A stretch of 64,000 nucleotides of DNA from Rebecca billardiae RCC1528 (Eukaryota > Haptophyta): the NCBI GenBank assembly GCA_965240325.2, contig OZ251242.1, forward strand, positions 310,001 through 374,000, written 5' to 3'. The first letter of the stretch is position 1. Every line of letters starts with the position of its first letter. Of the stretch, positions 20,803 through 30,761 are shown piece after piece. The translations under genes and the position numbers were made by a program. The notes under the pieces are model-generated. The model searched no databases, was not told the origin of the DNA, and was given only the letters and a program-made list of their open reading frames with translations.

Positions 20803-21519
20803 TCAGAAGCCCACGCCGTCGAAGCCATGCTCTGCCCAGCCCGCGTCAGGCTGCTCTGCGGCCGAGCGCCAGTGCGTCCGACGCCGAGCCGGCGGCGCGC
20901 GCCGCGCCGTGCGCCGGTTCGTGTCCTCTGCGTGGTGGTGGTCGTCGTCGTCGTCGTCGAGAGCGTAGCGCTCAGTGACATGTAGCAGGTGCGCGGCGCG
21001 GGTGAGCGTGCGCGCGTGCGCGGAGCCCGGGCGTCGCGCCGGCGGGCGCAGCGCGTCCAGGCTCGCCGCCTCGAGCCCCGCCCGCCGCGCGTCCAGCACA
21101 GACTCTCCGCCCCCCAGCGGCGGAACACCAAGGTCCGCCCAGTGCGCGCGCCGAGCGAGCGTTGTGTAGCCCAGGGGCATGCGGAGGAGCTCGAGCGGCT
21201 CGATGCACTCGACGACGATCTTGCCACGCCGACCAACGGGTGCACGCGCGCCCCACGCGCGGCAGCGTAGCACCGCGCGCGGCGCCACGCGCAGCGCACT
21301 CGCGCGCGGCACGTCGGCCGCCGCCGCGCGTTCAAACGTCGCGTAGCAGTAGTAGCCGCCCCCGCCGTGCGCGGCGGCGCCGAGTGGCCCGAGCGGCTGG
21401 CGCATGGCCACGCCGAGCGCGTACTCGGTCCGGCCATCGTACACCGAGAGCAGCCGCGTGCCCACGCGCGCCACTTGCTTGAACACCTCGACCACCTCCG
21501 AGCCGTCGTCGGCCGTCAT
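20803..21519 (-). CDS. Uncharacterised protein, 238 residues
   Basis: The frame starts at an ATG (21519) and encodes a structured-looking N-terminal 120 residues, including RVGTRLLSVYDGRTEYALGV, YYCYATFERA and KIVVECIEPLELLRMPLGY. An Ala/Arg-rich stretch follows, then a C-terminal run of six Asp and three His. I do not recognise the family. Non-random hydrophobic patterning in the first half supports a real gene, while the second half is weaker and could be mispredicted. Other frames on the same strand are longer in places but repetitive. Confidence 0.5.
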   Translation of the reverse strand: MTADDGSEVVEVFKQVARVGTRLLSVYDGRTEYALGVAMRQPLGPLGAAAHGGGGYYCYATFERAAAADVPRASALRVAPRAVLRCRAWGARAPVGRRGKIVVECIEPLELLRMPLGYTTLARRAHWADLGVPPLGGGESVLDARRAGLEAASLDALRPPARRPGSAHARTLTRAAHLLHVTERYALDDDDDDHHHAEDTNRRTARRAPPARRRTHWRSAAEQPDAGWAEHGFDGVGF

Positions 21520-21921
21520 CCCTCACGCCCGGGTCGAGGGCACGGCCGGTTCACCGTCCGGAGTCCGGACCGCGATGATTTTCGGGGTTCGAGTCGGCCG
21601 CGCGACGGCGATTTTGTGCGGATTAATTCACGCGGACGAAATAGTCATGTTCCGGCGCACAAAGCCGCTCCGGAGCGCAAATGGCGCGAACCGCAACTCC
21701 ACAAGACCACAACACTGAACCTGATGAATCCCGATATAATCATGCGCCCTGCGCTAGGACAGTGCGGGTACCTTTCACACAAGTCCAATAGGTGCCAATA
21801 AGTGTGGCGGCCCTGGACTCGCGAACGAGCAGTCGCGCAGTGCAGTCAGCAGTGCTTCCGCCAAGCAGCGCGCCCGGCCACTCGCGCGCGCACGCTCGGG
21901 CGAGCCACGCCAACGAGCACG
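21520..21921. other. Divergent spacer between unknown gene and RSH gene
   Basis: The 402 bases between the start codons of the minus-strand gene and the RSH gene have medium GC. The RSH frame is open from 21802 but its first ATG is at 21922. No regulatory site was recognised. Confidence 0.45.
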
Positions 21922-23697
21922 ATGGGGGCCGCGGGCGCGCGCGGCGGGCGCGCATCCGCCGCACCCGCCCCGCGATCCACGCTTGTACTCGCCTTCTGGC
22001 TCGCGCTCGCCCTCGGAGCGCGCAGTTCCGCGCCGCCCACGCCGCGAGCGGCGCGCCGCCCGCCGCCGGCGCGCGCGCTCGTGCCTCCGCGCGACACGGT
22101 GGCGGCCAGGCGCGTGCCGCGGCTGGCCGAGTCGGTGGACGACGCGATTGACCGCGCGATCGAGACCGCGCGCGCTGCGTGCGACGTGACCGAGGTGCAG
22201 CCCACAGACGCGCGTGGCGGCGGCGGCGGCGCGAGCTCCACATCGCCGCCTGCCGGCGGGAGCGCGCGCGCGCTGTGGGCGGACGCGGCGAGCGCGGCGG
22301 CGCGCTCGAGCTCCGCGGCTGCGGAGGGCGAGCGTGCGCCTCCGCCCGACGGCGTCGTCTCGCTCGGCGCGATGCACGGCTGGTGCCTCACCGCCGCCGA
22401 GCTCGCCGACATGCAAAGCCTGCGGTCGACGCTCGCGCCGCGGCTTGCGTATTTGCCCGCTGCGCACGCGGCGCGCGTGCTGACCGCGCTCGAGCTGGCG
22501 TACCAGGCGCAGGGCCGGCTCTCCGCCTCGCGCGACCGCTCGCGCATCGCGCGCTCCGTCGCCCTCGTCGAGCTGCTCGCCGGCCTGCGCGTGGGCGCGG
22601 ACGCGCTCGTCGCAGCAGTCCTGCACGGCGCCGTGCTTAGCGGCGACGCATCGCTGGAGGAGTTGTCGACGTGCTCGGCGGTGCTCGGCCCGGCGGCGGC
22701 GGCGGCGGCGGAGGGCGGCGAAGGGGCGGAAGGGCGTGAGGCCGACGCGCTCTTCGCCGCGGACGCCGACGCCGACGCGCTGCTCGGCGGCTGGGGCGAC
22801 GTCGGCGGCGGCGTCCCGGATGCTCGCCCGCGCGCGGCCGGCGGCGCCGCGGCTGCGGCCACCGCCGCCGCCGACGAGGACGGCGGGCGCGACGGGGTCG
22901 ACGGGAAGGCGGCAATGGGCTCCGGCGGCGATGAGACGTCGGCGTCGGCGCCCGCGACCGGCACGCGCGCCCTCGCGCTCCTCACGTCGCTGTGCAAGGT
23001 GCGCGCGCGCGCGCGACCCGTGCACGCAGCGAGTGCGCCCCCGCATGCGGCGCGTGCGCGCGCGCTCGATCCGCGCAGGCGCCGTGCGCACGCTCGCGCA
23101 GCCCGCGCGGGCGCGCCGACTGAGTGCCGCCCCCGCGGCCGCGCCGCCCCGCGCTCGCGCGCCGCGCAGGTCGAGCGCCTCCTCGGCGCCATGCGCGCCT
23201 CCGGCACCACAGGCTCGACCGCGCAGCGCGAGGCCGCGCAACTCCTGGTGCTCGCGCTAGCGTCCGAGCCAACGGCCGTGCTGGTGCTGCTGGCGGCGCG
23301 CACGCTCGCGCTGCGGGACGCGTCGGAGATGTGCGCGGGCGCGCGCGCGCACGCGGCGCGCGAGGCGCTCGAGCTCTTCGCGCCGCTCGCGCACCGCCTC
23401 TCCATGTGGTCGTTCAAGCTTGAGCTCGAGCAGCGCGGCTTTGCGGCGCTGCATCCGGACGCGTGCGAAGCGATTTCGGCCCAGATCGAGCGTCTGCGTA
23501 CCGACGCGCGGCCGTCGCTCGAGCACCACAGGGCGCGGCTGGCGCGCGCGCTGGCGGCGGACCCGTGGCTGCGCGCGCACGCGCCCTCGATGCGCGTCGA
23601 GGCGCGCCTCAAGGAGCCCTACTCCGTCTGGCGCAAGGCTTGCCGCACCGCCGCTCGGCGCGGCGCGAGCGGCGCGAGCGGCGCGCGCGGCGGCGCG

Positions 23698-23728
<31 letters not shown>

Positions 23729-26569
23729 CGGCGGTGGCGCGGCGGCCGCGCGCGGCGCCGGCGGCGTCGCAGGCGTTCCTCGTGGCCTCGGACGTGCTCG
23801 GCCTGCGCGTCATCTTCGAGGCGCGCCCGCTCCACCCGCAGCTCGACGCGGCGGATCGGGCGCTGCTGTCATCTCACGGCGGCGACGGGTGCGCGGCGGC
23901 GGAGGCGCGGGACGCGCAGGTGGCCGGCCGCGTGCTGGCGCTGACGCACTCGCTGTGGCCGCCGGTGCCGGGGCGCGTGAAGGACTACATCGCGAGCCCG
24001 AAGCCGAACGGCTACCGCTGCGTCCACTCCACCGTGCTCTGGGGCTCGCTGCGCGCAGAGGTGCAGGTGCGCTCGGCGGCCATGCACGCCCACGCAGAGT
24101 ATGGACCGGCCGCCCACTGGATGTACAAGAAGCGCCGCCCGAGCGTGGGCAGGGATGCGGGGAGCACGGCGGGGCCGGCGGGGGCCGGCGTCGGCGCGGC
24201 GGCCGACGCACCGCCCGCCGCCCACGCCGCGCCGGGCGCCGCCGGCGGCTCCGCAGCGGACGCCCTCTGGCTGGCCGCCGCCGCCGAGTGCGCCGCAGAC
24301 GCAGGCCTTGTCCAGTCGGCAGCGCCCGCGTTCGGGGCGACGATTCCGACCGCGCCGCCGCAGCGCGCGCTGCCGGACCCGGACGCGGCGGTGGATGCGG
24401 AGGCGGGGGCTGGTGGCGAGCCCGGCCCCGCCGCGCGCCTCGGCTCGCACGGCGCCGCCGGGCCGACTGCCGCCGCCGCTGCCGACCGAGCCGACGCCAG
24501 CGGCGCGCCCGGCGGCGGCGGCGGCGGCGGCAGCTCGCGAGGTCCGAATCTCGGCGGCTCGCGAGATTGCGATCTCGCGCTCGAGGCGGCGCCGACGCCG
24601 CACGTGGCGAAGCTGCTGCGCTCGGTGCGGCGCGCGCTGCTGCGGGCGGGCGTGTACGTCGCCACCTCGCGCGGCCAGGTGCTCACCCTGCCGCGCGGCG
24701 CCACCGTTCGGGACGCGCTCCTGCGACTGCACGCGATGGAAGGTGAGCAAGCGATTTGCGAGCGCGCACCCGCGCGCCGCGCGCGCCGCCGCGGGACCAG
24801 AAGGCTCATCAAGCATGCACTCATCAGCATGCATGCATGCATGCTCGCGCGCCGCGCGCGTGCGAGTGCGAGAGGGCGCGGCGCGTGTGTGCCCCGTGCC
24901 GCGCCATACGCGCGAGGGGGGCGCTGCACACGGCGCGACGCCGCCCGCCCTGCCGCCGCGCGCACACACACACCCGCGGCCGCCGTGCAAGCGCTCACGC
25001 GCGCCGTCCGTCCGCGCGCGCCGCCCACCCACCGCCGCGCCCAAACCCCGCCGCCGTCGGCCACGCGCGTGCGCGCGCTCGCGCAGCGGTCGTGGAGGGC
25101 CGCGTGCGCGTCAGCGTGAACGGGCGCCGCGCCGCGCTCGGCGCCGCGCTCGCCAACGGTGACCTGATCGGAGTTGACGCGATTGAGCCGGCGGGCGGCG
25201 GCGCGGCCGCGCTCGCCGCCGCGGGCTGGCCGGCGCGCGGCGCGGGGCGCGCTGGCGAAGGCGGCGGCGGCGGCACTGGCGGCGGCACTGGCGCCGACAG
25301 CCGCGGCGCGCGGGACGAGCCGCGAGCGCGCCGCGCCGCGCGCGGGCCCTCGCACTCCTGGGCGTTCGGGAGCGAGCGCACGCGCGGCGCGCCCGCGCCC
25401 GCGCCCGCGCCGCCGGCCGCGCCCGCCGCGGACGCCGCGGATGGCGGCGGCACCGTGTGCGCGCAGACGGCGCAGCAGCCGGCGGTGGCGGGTGCAGGCG
25501 CGGCTGAGGCCGCCGCTCACGCGCCGGCCGACGCGACGCCCGCCGCCATCCGTGCCGCGGACGCCACCGCGCCCACGCCGAGCAGCGGCCGAGGCCCGCC
25601 GCTGGCGCGCGCCCTCGCCGACGCCGCTCGGCGCGCGCCCGCCGCCGTCGGCGCGGCGTGGCTCGCAGAGGCAGAGTTGAAGCACGGGCGCGTCGCCATG
25701 CTCGGCGCCGCGCACGTGCTGCTGCACGCGGCCGCCGCGCAGCGCGGCCTCGAGCTCCCGCTCGCGGCGCGCTTGCTCGCGCCCGCCGCCGACCTCGCCG
25801 CGGCGGCGGGCGGCGGCAGCGGCGCGGTGGGCGCGGCGGCCGCTCACGGCAGCAGCGCGGTGTTGTGGACTGGAGGATGGCTGCTCCTGGCGGCGTTCGG
25901 CGCGATCGAGGGCGTGCAGGTGCGCGCGGCTGCGCGGCCGCGACGCTGCGCGCGCCGTGCGCTCCCCCGTTCGCGCCGCCCATGCGCGTGCACGCACCGC
26001 TGGGCCCGCGCGCTCCCTTGGCGCCGCGTTGTGCATTGTTGTTCGTTGTTACTGTCTGTTGCCATGTGCTGTTGTTGTAGTCTGTTGTCATGTCGTGTCT
26101 CGACTCTCGAGCAGCGCACTCTGCGCCCGCGCCGCAGTCCCCTGCGCCCGAGCGCCGAGACTGAGCCCAGGCGTCCCGCCCCCGCGCGCGCGTGCGCTCG
26201 TGCCGCGCCGACGCGCAGCTCACGCGCTTGGCCGCCGCGGACGCGGCGACCGCCGCGGCCGTCGCCGCCGCGGACTCCGTCAGCGCGCGCGTCGCTGAGA
26301 TGCGGCGGCGCGCCGAGCAGCGCTTGCCCGCGCCGCGCGGCGCGCGCGCGACGGCGGAGGCGGCGGCGGCGGCGGCGGCGGGCAGGGGCCCGTCGGGTGC
26401 GCCCCGCGCACCGACGACGCTCGAGGCGGCGGTGAGGCACGCCGACACCGCCGCCGCCGCCGCCGCCGCCTCGCTCAGCTCGGGCGAGGTCGAGGTGGCG
26501 CTGGGCCGTCTGGCGATGGTCTACCTGCTCGGCACCGCGCTCGCGCTGCTCAGCGCGCGCTCTTACTGA
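21922..26569 (+). CDS. RSH alarmone synthetase family protein, apparently fused to an LHC-like module
   Basis: Exons 21922-22998, 23170-24742, 25087-25919 and 26219-26569 join in consistent phases (introns of 171, 344 and 299 bases) to give 1277 residues. The leader has a signal-peptide core ([15 protein letters not shown]) followed by an Arg/Pro-rich transit-like region, as in complex-plastid proteins. Residues about 130-480 match the RSH HD domain, but its catalytic motifs are gone (LHGAVL replaces LHDTVED), so hydrolase activity is not expected. The synthetase domain keeps [11 protein letters not shown] (about 505), [18 protein letters not shown] (about 630) and EVQVRS...[14 protein letters not shown] domain (about 854-919) spans intron 2. 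After a low-complexity linker come [11 protein letters not shown] (about 1080), [12 protein letters not shown] (about 1148) and [10 protein letters not shown] (about 1253), which resemble LHC helices I to III. No in-frame ATG separates the TGS and LHC parts. The fusion rests on frame continuity only. Confidence 0.8.
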
Positions 26570-26735
26570 TGAGTACTACTGACGTAGTATACGATATACG
26601 CGTACTGCTGCTGGCGGTATCATCCGCAACTACGCTAGCAGCATCATCATTATGATTAGGCGGCGCCATATATCGTCGTAGCCACGGTCGGCGCCACCTC
26701 GGCCGGTAGCTAACGCAGCTGCTAGCATATTGCCA

Positions 26736-26856
<121 letters not shown>

Positions 26857-26991
26857 TTAGCGTGCATATCATAATCGACGACCGGCGGGCCGGCCCAGAC
26901 CTCATGACAGACACGAGACTCCGTGCTCACTCTGTCTGCTGCTCGCGCGCAGGATAAGGCCTTGGCATCACGCGCTGGTGACTGGCACGAC

Positions 26992-28071
26992 TTACTCGGG
27001 CACCCAGTCAGCCACCCCGCAGACCTGCTTGACGATCTTGACATCTGCCTTGCCCGTGATGCTCGAGAGCCAAACGCGGTATGGGAGCGCAAAGATGACC
27101 GAGAGCTGAGCGAGGAGGAACCAGTACGGCCCCACGAAGAACGGGGTGCTCTCGCCCTGGCGAATGGCGAGCGCACGGTCCGTGAAGCCCTCGAGTTCGA
27201 GAACAGCGGTGAAGCTATTCTTGGAATCGCGCGAGTGGAGCTGCCTCCACGCGTGTTCGTGGCGGAGGTAGACCTCGTCGCCGACGACCGTCCTGGACAG
27301 ATCCAACTTGGTCATGCGGTAGCGTTCGATGTCGCCCACTGGCGGCGACGCGTCCGACCAGCTGGCAAGCGGGACGACCACGTCTGCAGTATGGGTAACG
27401 ACCGTATGAGAGGTCGACGACGTCATGTTACCGTGACTGTCGTGACTGCCGGTGCTGGAGGTTGTGGATTCGTGCGAGCAAACCATGTGCCAGCGCACAA
27501 CGACCGGCGTTTGCGTGCGCCATGAGTTGAGCAAGTCGTTCATCTCCGACCCGCCCTTGATGGAGAGCAAGTGGCGGAACGTGCGCGAGATGAGCCCCTC
27601 CAAGAAGAAAGCCACCACCACAAAGGGGAAAGAGATGAAAGCGTAGAAGCCTATCAAGGGGATCCCTAGAACCATGGTGATGAGGAAGGCGTGGGGGACG
27701 ACCATGCCGAGGTGCATGTCGCGCTTGCAGCCAACGACCAGACCGCTGTCCGGTAGCGGCTCGGCCTTCGGAGGCGGCAGTGCCGCCACCGTGACCATCT
27801 TGCCGTCTTCAGGCTGCGCCTTCTTTGGCTTGGCGCCCGCGGCCAGAGGCTTGTACGTGACGACCATCTCCTGCCCATCCTGCATCCCGGGCGGCACGCA
27901 GGCGCGCACGGACTGCCCGTCGGGCGTGACGGCCAAGAACGGCACATCGGCGGCCAGCCCCGGCGGGATGGCCACGGTCATGAACGCATGCGAGGGCTCG
28001 GGTGGAGCCTCCACGTCCTTCACGCTGACGTTGACAGGGTCCGTCTTCTCGGTGTTGGCCGTGTTGCCCAT
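26992..28071 (-). CDS. TMEM151-like membrane protein, copy A
   Basis: Protein of 359 residues, single exon. The start at 28071 ([12 protein letters not shown]) is the first ATG; upstream codons come from a tandem duplication. Residues about 25-80 hold a repeated Pro-Gly motif ([20 protein letters not shown] then [13 protein letters not shown]) found in many algal and protist proteins. Two hydrophobic helices lie at about 125-165. The remainder matches the TMEM151 family: a conserved Trp/Val strand and Cys-Ser-His motif ([13 protein letters not shown]), [18 protein letters not shown], and a late hydrophobic segment ([19 protein letters not shown]). The molecular role of TMEM151 proteins is not established. 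It is closely similar to copy B (30762-31817) except in two blocks. Confidence 0.75.
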   Translation of the reverse strand: MGNTANTEKTDPVNVSVKDVEAPPEPSHAFMTVAIPPGLAADVPFLAVTPDGQSVRACVPPGMQDGQEMVVTYKPLAAGAKPKKAQPEDGKMVTVAALPPPKAEPLPDSGLVVGCKRDMHLGMVVPHAFLITMVLGIPLIGFYAFISFPFVVVAFFLEGLISRTFRHLLSIKGGSEMNDLLNSWRTQTPVVVRWHMVCSHESTTSSTGSHDSHGNMTSSTSHTVVTHTADVVVPLASWSDASPPVGDIERYRMTKLDLSRTVVGDEVYLRHEHAWRQLHSRDSKNSFTAVLELEGFTDRALAIRQGESTPFFVGPYWFLLAQLSVIFALPYRVWLSSITGKADVKIVKQVCGVADWVPE

Positions 28072-28306
28072 CCCGGTGCTCGGGACAGCGGATGGATGCA
28101 CAGCTGATGCAAGGGTGCTGATGCAAGGGCGGTCGGCCGGTCGCTGATGAAGGGATCAGCGTCCTTCACGCTGACGTTGACAGGGTCCGTCTTCTCGGTG
28201 TTGGCCGTGTTGCCCATCCCGGTGCTCGGGACAGCGGATGGATGCACAGCTGATGCAAGGGTGCTGATGCAAGGGCGGTCGGCCGGTCGCTGATGAAGGG
28301 ATCAGC
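28015..28306. repeat. 146-bp direct tandem duplication over the 5' end of the TMEM151-like gene
   Basis: 28015-28160 and 28161-28306 are nearly identical. The unit contains the start codon and first 18 codons of copy A on the minus strand plus upstream sequence. A second start codon therefore lies at 28217, and reading from it gives a short ORF ending near 28020. The transcript may carry a duplicated upstream ORF. Confidence 0.9.
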
Positions 28307-28420
28307 CCCAAGAGACCGTACCGTAATTAACGTCACCAACCACTGCTGCATCTATCCAGCGGTGGACGGGTCCGGACCAGGGGATCTGGCCGGAGGAGAT
28401 CCGCCTAAAGTTGAAAGCAG

Positions 28421-28468
28421 TACTGTCCTGCCTGAGCTGTGTGCGTCTCTTATTCTTAGTAAACTGTA
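28421..28468 (+). repeat. Dispersed repeat family, copy 2
   Basis: Same family as 5160-5218 and 61725-61767. It lies about 80 bases before the left boundary of duplicated unit B, so it may have taken part in the rearrangement. It shares TACTGTC and then CCTGAGCTGTGTGCGTCTCT with copy 1 but lacks about 10 bases between these parts. Confidence 0.75.
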
Positions 28469-28550
28469 ATGAATTGGTCCTTCAGCAGGTAGATAGGTGA
28501 GTGACGAGTAAGATACGGTAGATCTTCCCGGCCGTGAGCCGCACGCTTGC

Positions 28551-29712
28551 CGTGGACGGCGCAGATGGCGGCGGCACCGTGGGCGCGCAGCCGGCGCAGC
28601 AGCCGGCGGGGGCGGGTGCAGGCGCGCCTGAGGCCGCCGCCCACGCGCCGGCCGACGCGACGCCTACCTCCATCCGTGCCGCGGACGCCATCGCACCTAC
28701 GCCGAGCAGCGGCCGAGGACCGCCGCTGGCTCGCGCCCTCGCCGACACCGCTCGGCGCGCGCCCGCCGCCGTCGGCGCAGCGTGGCTCGCGGAGGCAGAG
28801 TTGAAGCACGGGCGCGTCGCCATGCTCGGCGCCGCGCACGTGCTGCTGCACGCGGCCGCCGCGCAGCGCGGCCTCGAGCTCCCGCTCGCGGCGCGCTTGC
28901 TCGCGCCCGCCGCCGACCTCGCCGCGGCGGCGGGCGGCGGCAGCGGCGCGGTGGGCGCGGCGGCCGCTCACGGCAGCAGCGCGGTGTTGTGGACTGGAGG
29001 ATGGCTGCTCCTGGCGGCGTTCGGCGCGATCGAGGGCGTGCAGGTGCGCGCGGCTGCGCGGCCGCGACGCTGCGCGCGCCGTGCGCTCCCCCGTTCGCGC
29101 CGCCCATGCGCGTGCACGCACCGCTGGTGGGCCCGCGCGCTCCCTTGGCGCCGCGTTGTGCATTGTTGTTCGTTGTTATTGTCTGTTGCCATGTGCTGTT
29201 GTTGTAGTCTGTTGTCATGTCGTGTCTCGACTCTCGAGCAGCGCACTCTGCGCCCGCGCCGCAGTCCCCTGCGCCCGAGCGCCGAGACTGAGCCCAGGCG
29301 TCCCGCCCCCGCGCGCGCGTGCGCTCGTGCCGCGCCGACGCGCAGCTCACGCGCTTGGCCGCCGCGGACGCGGCGACCGCCGCGGCCGTCGCCGCCGCGG
29401 ACTCCGTCAGCGCGCGCGTCGCTGAGATGCGGCGGCGCGCCGAGCAGCGCTTGCCCGCGCCGCGCGGCGCGCGCGCGACGGCGGAGGCGGCGGCGGCGGC
29501 GGCCGCGGGCAGGGGCCCGTCGGGTGGGCCCCTCGCACCGACGACGCTCGAGGCGGCGGTGAGGCACGCCGAGTCGCCGACACCGCCGCCGCCGCCGCCG
29601 CCGCCTCGCTCAGCTCGGGCGAGGTCGAGGTGGCGCTGGGCCGTTTGGCGATGGTCTACCACTCTACCTGCTCGGCACCGCGCTCGCGCTGCTCAGCGCG
29701 CGCTCTTACTGA
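28551..29712 (+). pseudogene. Headless, frameshifted copy of the LHC-like module
   Basis: Nearly identical to 25428-26569, including the intron, but without any RSH sequence and without an upstream ATG in frame. Helices I and II are intact in frame ([23 protein letters not shown]). In the last exon an 8-base insertion after 29570 and another 8-base insertion near 29660 shift the frame, so the helix III motif GRLAM is lost from the reading frame. Both insertions look like short direct duplications separated by two or three bases (CGCCGA-GT-CGCCGA; TCTAC-CAC-TCTAC), as left by transposon excision. It is most likely a non-functional by-product of the segmental duplication. Confidence 0.8.
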
Positions 29713-29889
29713 GTACTACTGACGTAGTATACGATATACTGGCTGCTGCTGGTATCATCCGCATCAACGCTAGCAGCATCATCAGGCGGCGCTGCGCCGC
29801 GCATATATCGAGTAGTAGTCCGAGTCGGCGCACCTCGTCGCGGGTATATATAGCAGCGCGCATACCTTCGCGCTCCACTCGCCGCCATG

Positions 29890-30633
29890 CCCCCACGTGG
29901 CCACGACAATCGGCCGGGACGATCGCGGGGAAGGTGTCGAGCCGCGCCTCGTACGGGCCCACCTGGCCCTCAAGCGTGCCGTAGTAGACCTCGCGGTCGA
30001 GGAGCTGCAGCTGCTTGCGCCGCTCGCGCGGGACGAGTTCCGCGCGGTGGCGCACCGCACGACGTTGCGGCCGTCGCTCACTCACCCCGTGTAGCGCGAC
30101 GGGCTCAGCGAGATGGTCTTGACCTCGAACAGGGTACAGCAGTTGCCGTGCACCTCGGCACTCAGGTCCACCATCGGCACGCGCTTGCGGTCCGTGCCGA
30201 GCACCGCCTGCGCCTGGGCGGCGGACTGGGCGTGCACCGAGCCGAAGATGTAGGTGTCCTCCGTCACGGCGCACACACCGGCGTACGTGCGGAAAAACTC
30301 CGCCAGCACGCGGATCACCGGGTCGTGCCGGTAGCGTGCGACGTGGTCGCCGGGGAGCGCGTTGCGGCCGGACGCGCTAAGGAGCGCGTCGCCGTACGTG
30401 TCCACCCGGATGCCGGGACCCGAGCGCGTGGGCACGTACGCCCCGGCCTGGGCCAGCGGCGCGCAGACTGGGCTGGGGATCCCGAGCGCGCGCGCCGCGA
30501 TCTCCAGCCACTCACCCTGGTGGTGGACCCTCGCGCTGCCGATCGGGAGCGCGCCCACGAACGCAAGTGCGGCACGGTCTACGTTCTGGATGAGGTGCAC
30601 ACGGCGGTCGTCCCGCGAGAGAGAGCTGAGCAT
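29890..30633 (-). pseudogene. Broken mobile-element-type gene with PD-(D/E)XK-like motif
   Basis: The frame from ATG 30633 to a stop at 30082 encodes 183 residues, including GAYVPTRSGPGIRVDTYGD, GDHVARYRHDPVIR, TEDTYIFG and VDLSAEV...LFEVKTISLS. The last pair has the spacing and E-x-K signature of a PD-(D/E)XK nuclease core, although this is a weak match. Translation continues in the neighbouring frame (VPRERRKQLQLLDREVYYGT, GPYEARLDTFPAIV) down to about 29890. A frameshift near 30085 therefore breaks the gene. Its ends abut TATATA remnants, consistent with insertion into the microsatellite that unit A still has. The exact family is not identified. Confidence 0.55.
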
Positions 30634-30761
30634 ATATATATAGTATTAGCGTGCATAATCGACGACCGGCGCGGGCCGGCCCAGGCCTCATGACAGACTC
30701 ACGAGACTCTGCTGCTCGCGCGCAGGATAAGGCTCATCACGCGCCTGGTGACTGGCACGAC

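Noticed and set aside
21540-21640. tRNA-like GGTTCGAGTC box
   Set aside because: No acceptor stem, D arm or anticodon arm could be folded around it.
28020-28351. Short ORFs of 61-75 codons upstream of the TMEM151-like gene
   Set aside because: They arise from the 146-bp tandem duplication of the gene's 5' end and are best seen as upstream ORFs, not separate genes.
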